NCBI RefSeq assembly: GCF_900111295.1
Contig: NZ_FOGT01000018.1
Location: 29,778 to 93,777, forward strand
DNA: 64,000 nucleotides
Reading direction: 5' to 3'
Source: Salipaludibacillus aurantiacus
GTDB taxonomy: Bacteria; Bacillota; Bacilli; Bacillales; Salisediminibacteriaceae
Shown: positions 63,958 through 64,000 of the stretch, piece by piece
How positions within the stretch are numbered: the stretch's first letter is position 1
How the letters are laid out: every line of letters begins with the position of its first letter
Made by a program: the position numbers and the translations under genes
Notes under the pieces: model-generated
What the model saw: the letters and a program-made list of their open reading frames with translations, nothing else
Told to the model about the DNA's origin: nothing
Database searches by the model: none

Positions 63958-64000
63958 TTTCTTCCCTTGATTTAGGTCATCTTCCGATGATAAAGGAATA

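Noticed and set aside
63974..63996. Third copy of the lactate operator (GGTCATCTTCCGATGAT)
   Set aside because: The half-sites are 4 nt apart instead of 1 and only 5 bp long; likely chance.

Overview
The window reads as a chromosomal segment of a spore-forming Bacillaceae member (Firmicutes, moderate-to-low G+C). The grounds are an alpha/beta-type SASP, a GerW-type sporulation protein, RefZ, EzrA, SftA, CcpA, a bacillithiol-linked YtxJ, a tyrS T-box and strong AGGAGG-type ribosome binding sites. Gene order largely follows the Bacillus subtilis ytoP-ytpPQ-sftA-murC-ytxGHJ-aroA-ccpA-motPS-acuCBA-tyrS-rpsD-ytsP-refZ-hisJ-ezrA-nifZ-thiI-sspA-sppA-yteJ-ytfIJ-tpx-ytxK-ackA-ytkKL-ytoI-ytpI-nrnA block. 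The Na+-type stator MotPS would suit a saline or alkaline habitat. No rRNA, tRNA, CRISPR array, prophage or transposase gene was seen.

Layout. 1-4.6 kb: a partial secreted subtilase, then ytzB, ytoP, a DUF84 protein and ytoQ. 4.7-11 kb: a PfoR/EIIC-like membrane protein, thioredoxin YtpP, YtpQ, the DNA translocase SftA, and a two-gene unit with a nicotinate phosphoribosyltransferase behind a possibly structured leader. 11-22 kb: murC, AmpS, ytxGHJ, aroA, a lipoprotein, ccpA and motPS. 22-29 kb: mtnN, then leftward acuABC and a class A penicillin-binding protein with a very long Asn-rich tail. 29-36 kb: T-box and tyrS, then a lactate island (lctP, lutABC) placed between tyrS and rpsD. 36-47 kb: rpsD with its leader, ytsP, refZ, hisJ, ezrA, brnQ, nifZ-thiI, sspA and a YtcJ-type amidohydrolase. 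47-64 kb: NAD kinase, sppA-yteJ, ytfIJ, tpx, ytxK, ackA, an EcsC protein, Usp, YtkK-like SDR, a Xaa-Pro peptidase, ytkL, a SurA-like lipoprotein, ytoI, ytpI and nrnA.

How the genes work together. Carbon overflow and respiration are well represented: CcpA, acetate kinase, the AcuABC acetylation/deacetylation genes, lactate permease and the LutABC lactate oxidation complex. lctP has a good promoter followed by a cre-like site and a palindrome that recurs upstream of lutA. nifZ and thiI form a sulfur-transfer pair for 4-thiouridine in tRNA. Cell division and envelope genes (sftA, murC, ezrA, refZ, PBP) are interspersed.

The most unusual content is noncoding. A mosaic family of intergenic repeats lies at about 3.8, 13.5, 22.0, 55.5 and 63.85 kb, always next to gene ends. 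Two copies have inverted termini built on GAGGCTGGGACAAAA; others carry a long palindromic hairpin or a second module. One copy supplies what looks like the murC terminator. Other points are an 11-bp inverted repeat bracketing the aroA -35 element, a 90-bp tandem repeat in the PBP gene, an acuABC operon without adjacent acsA, and an SDR enzyme lacking the catalytic Tyr and Ser.
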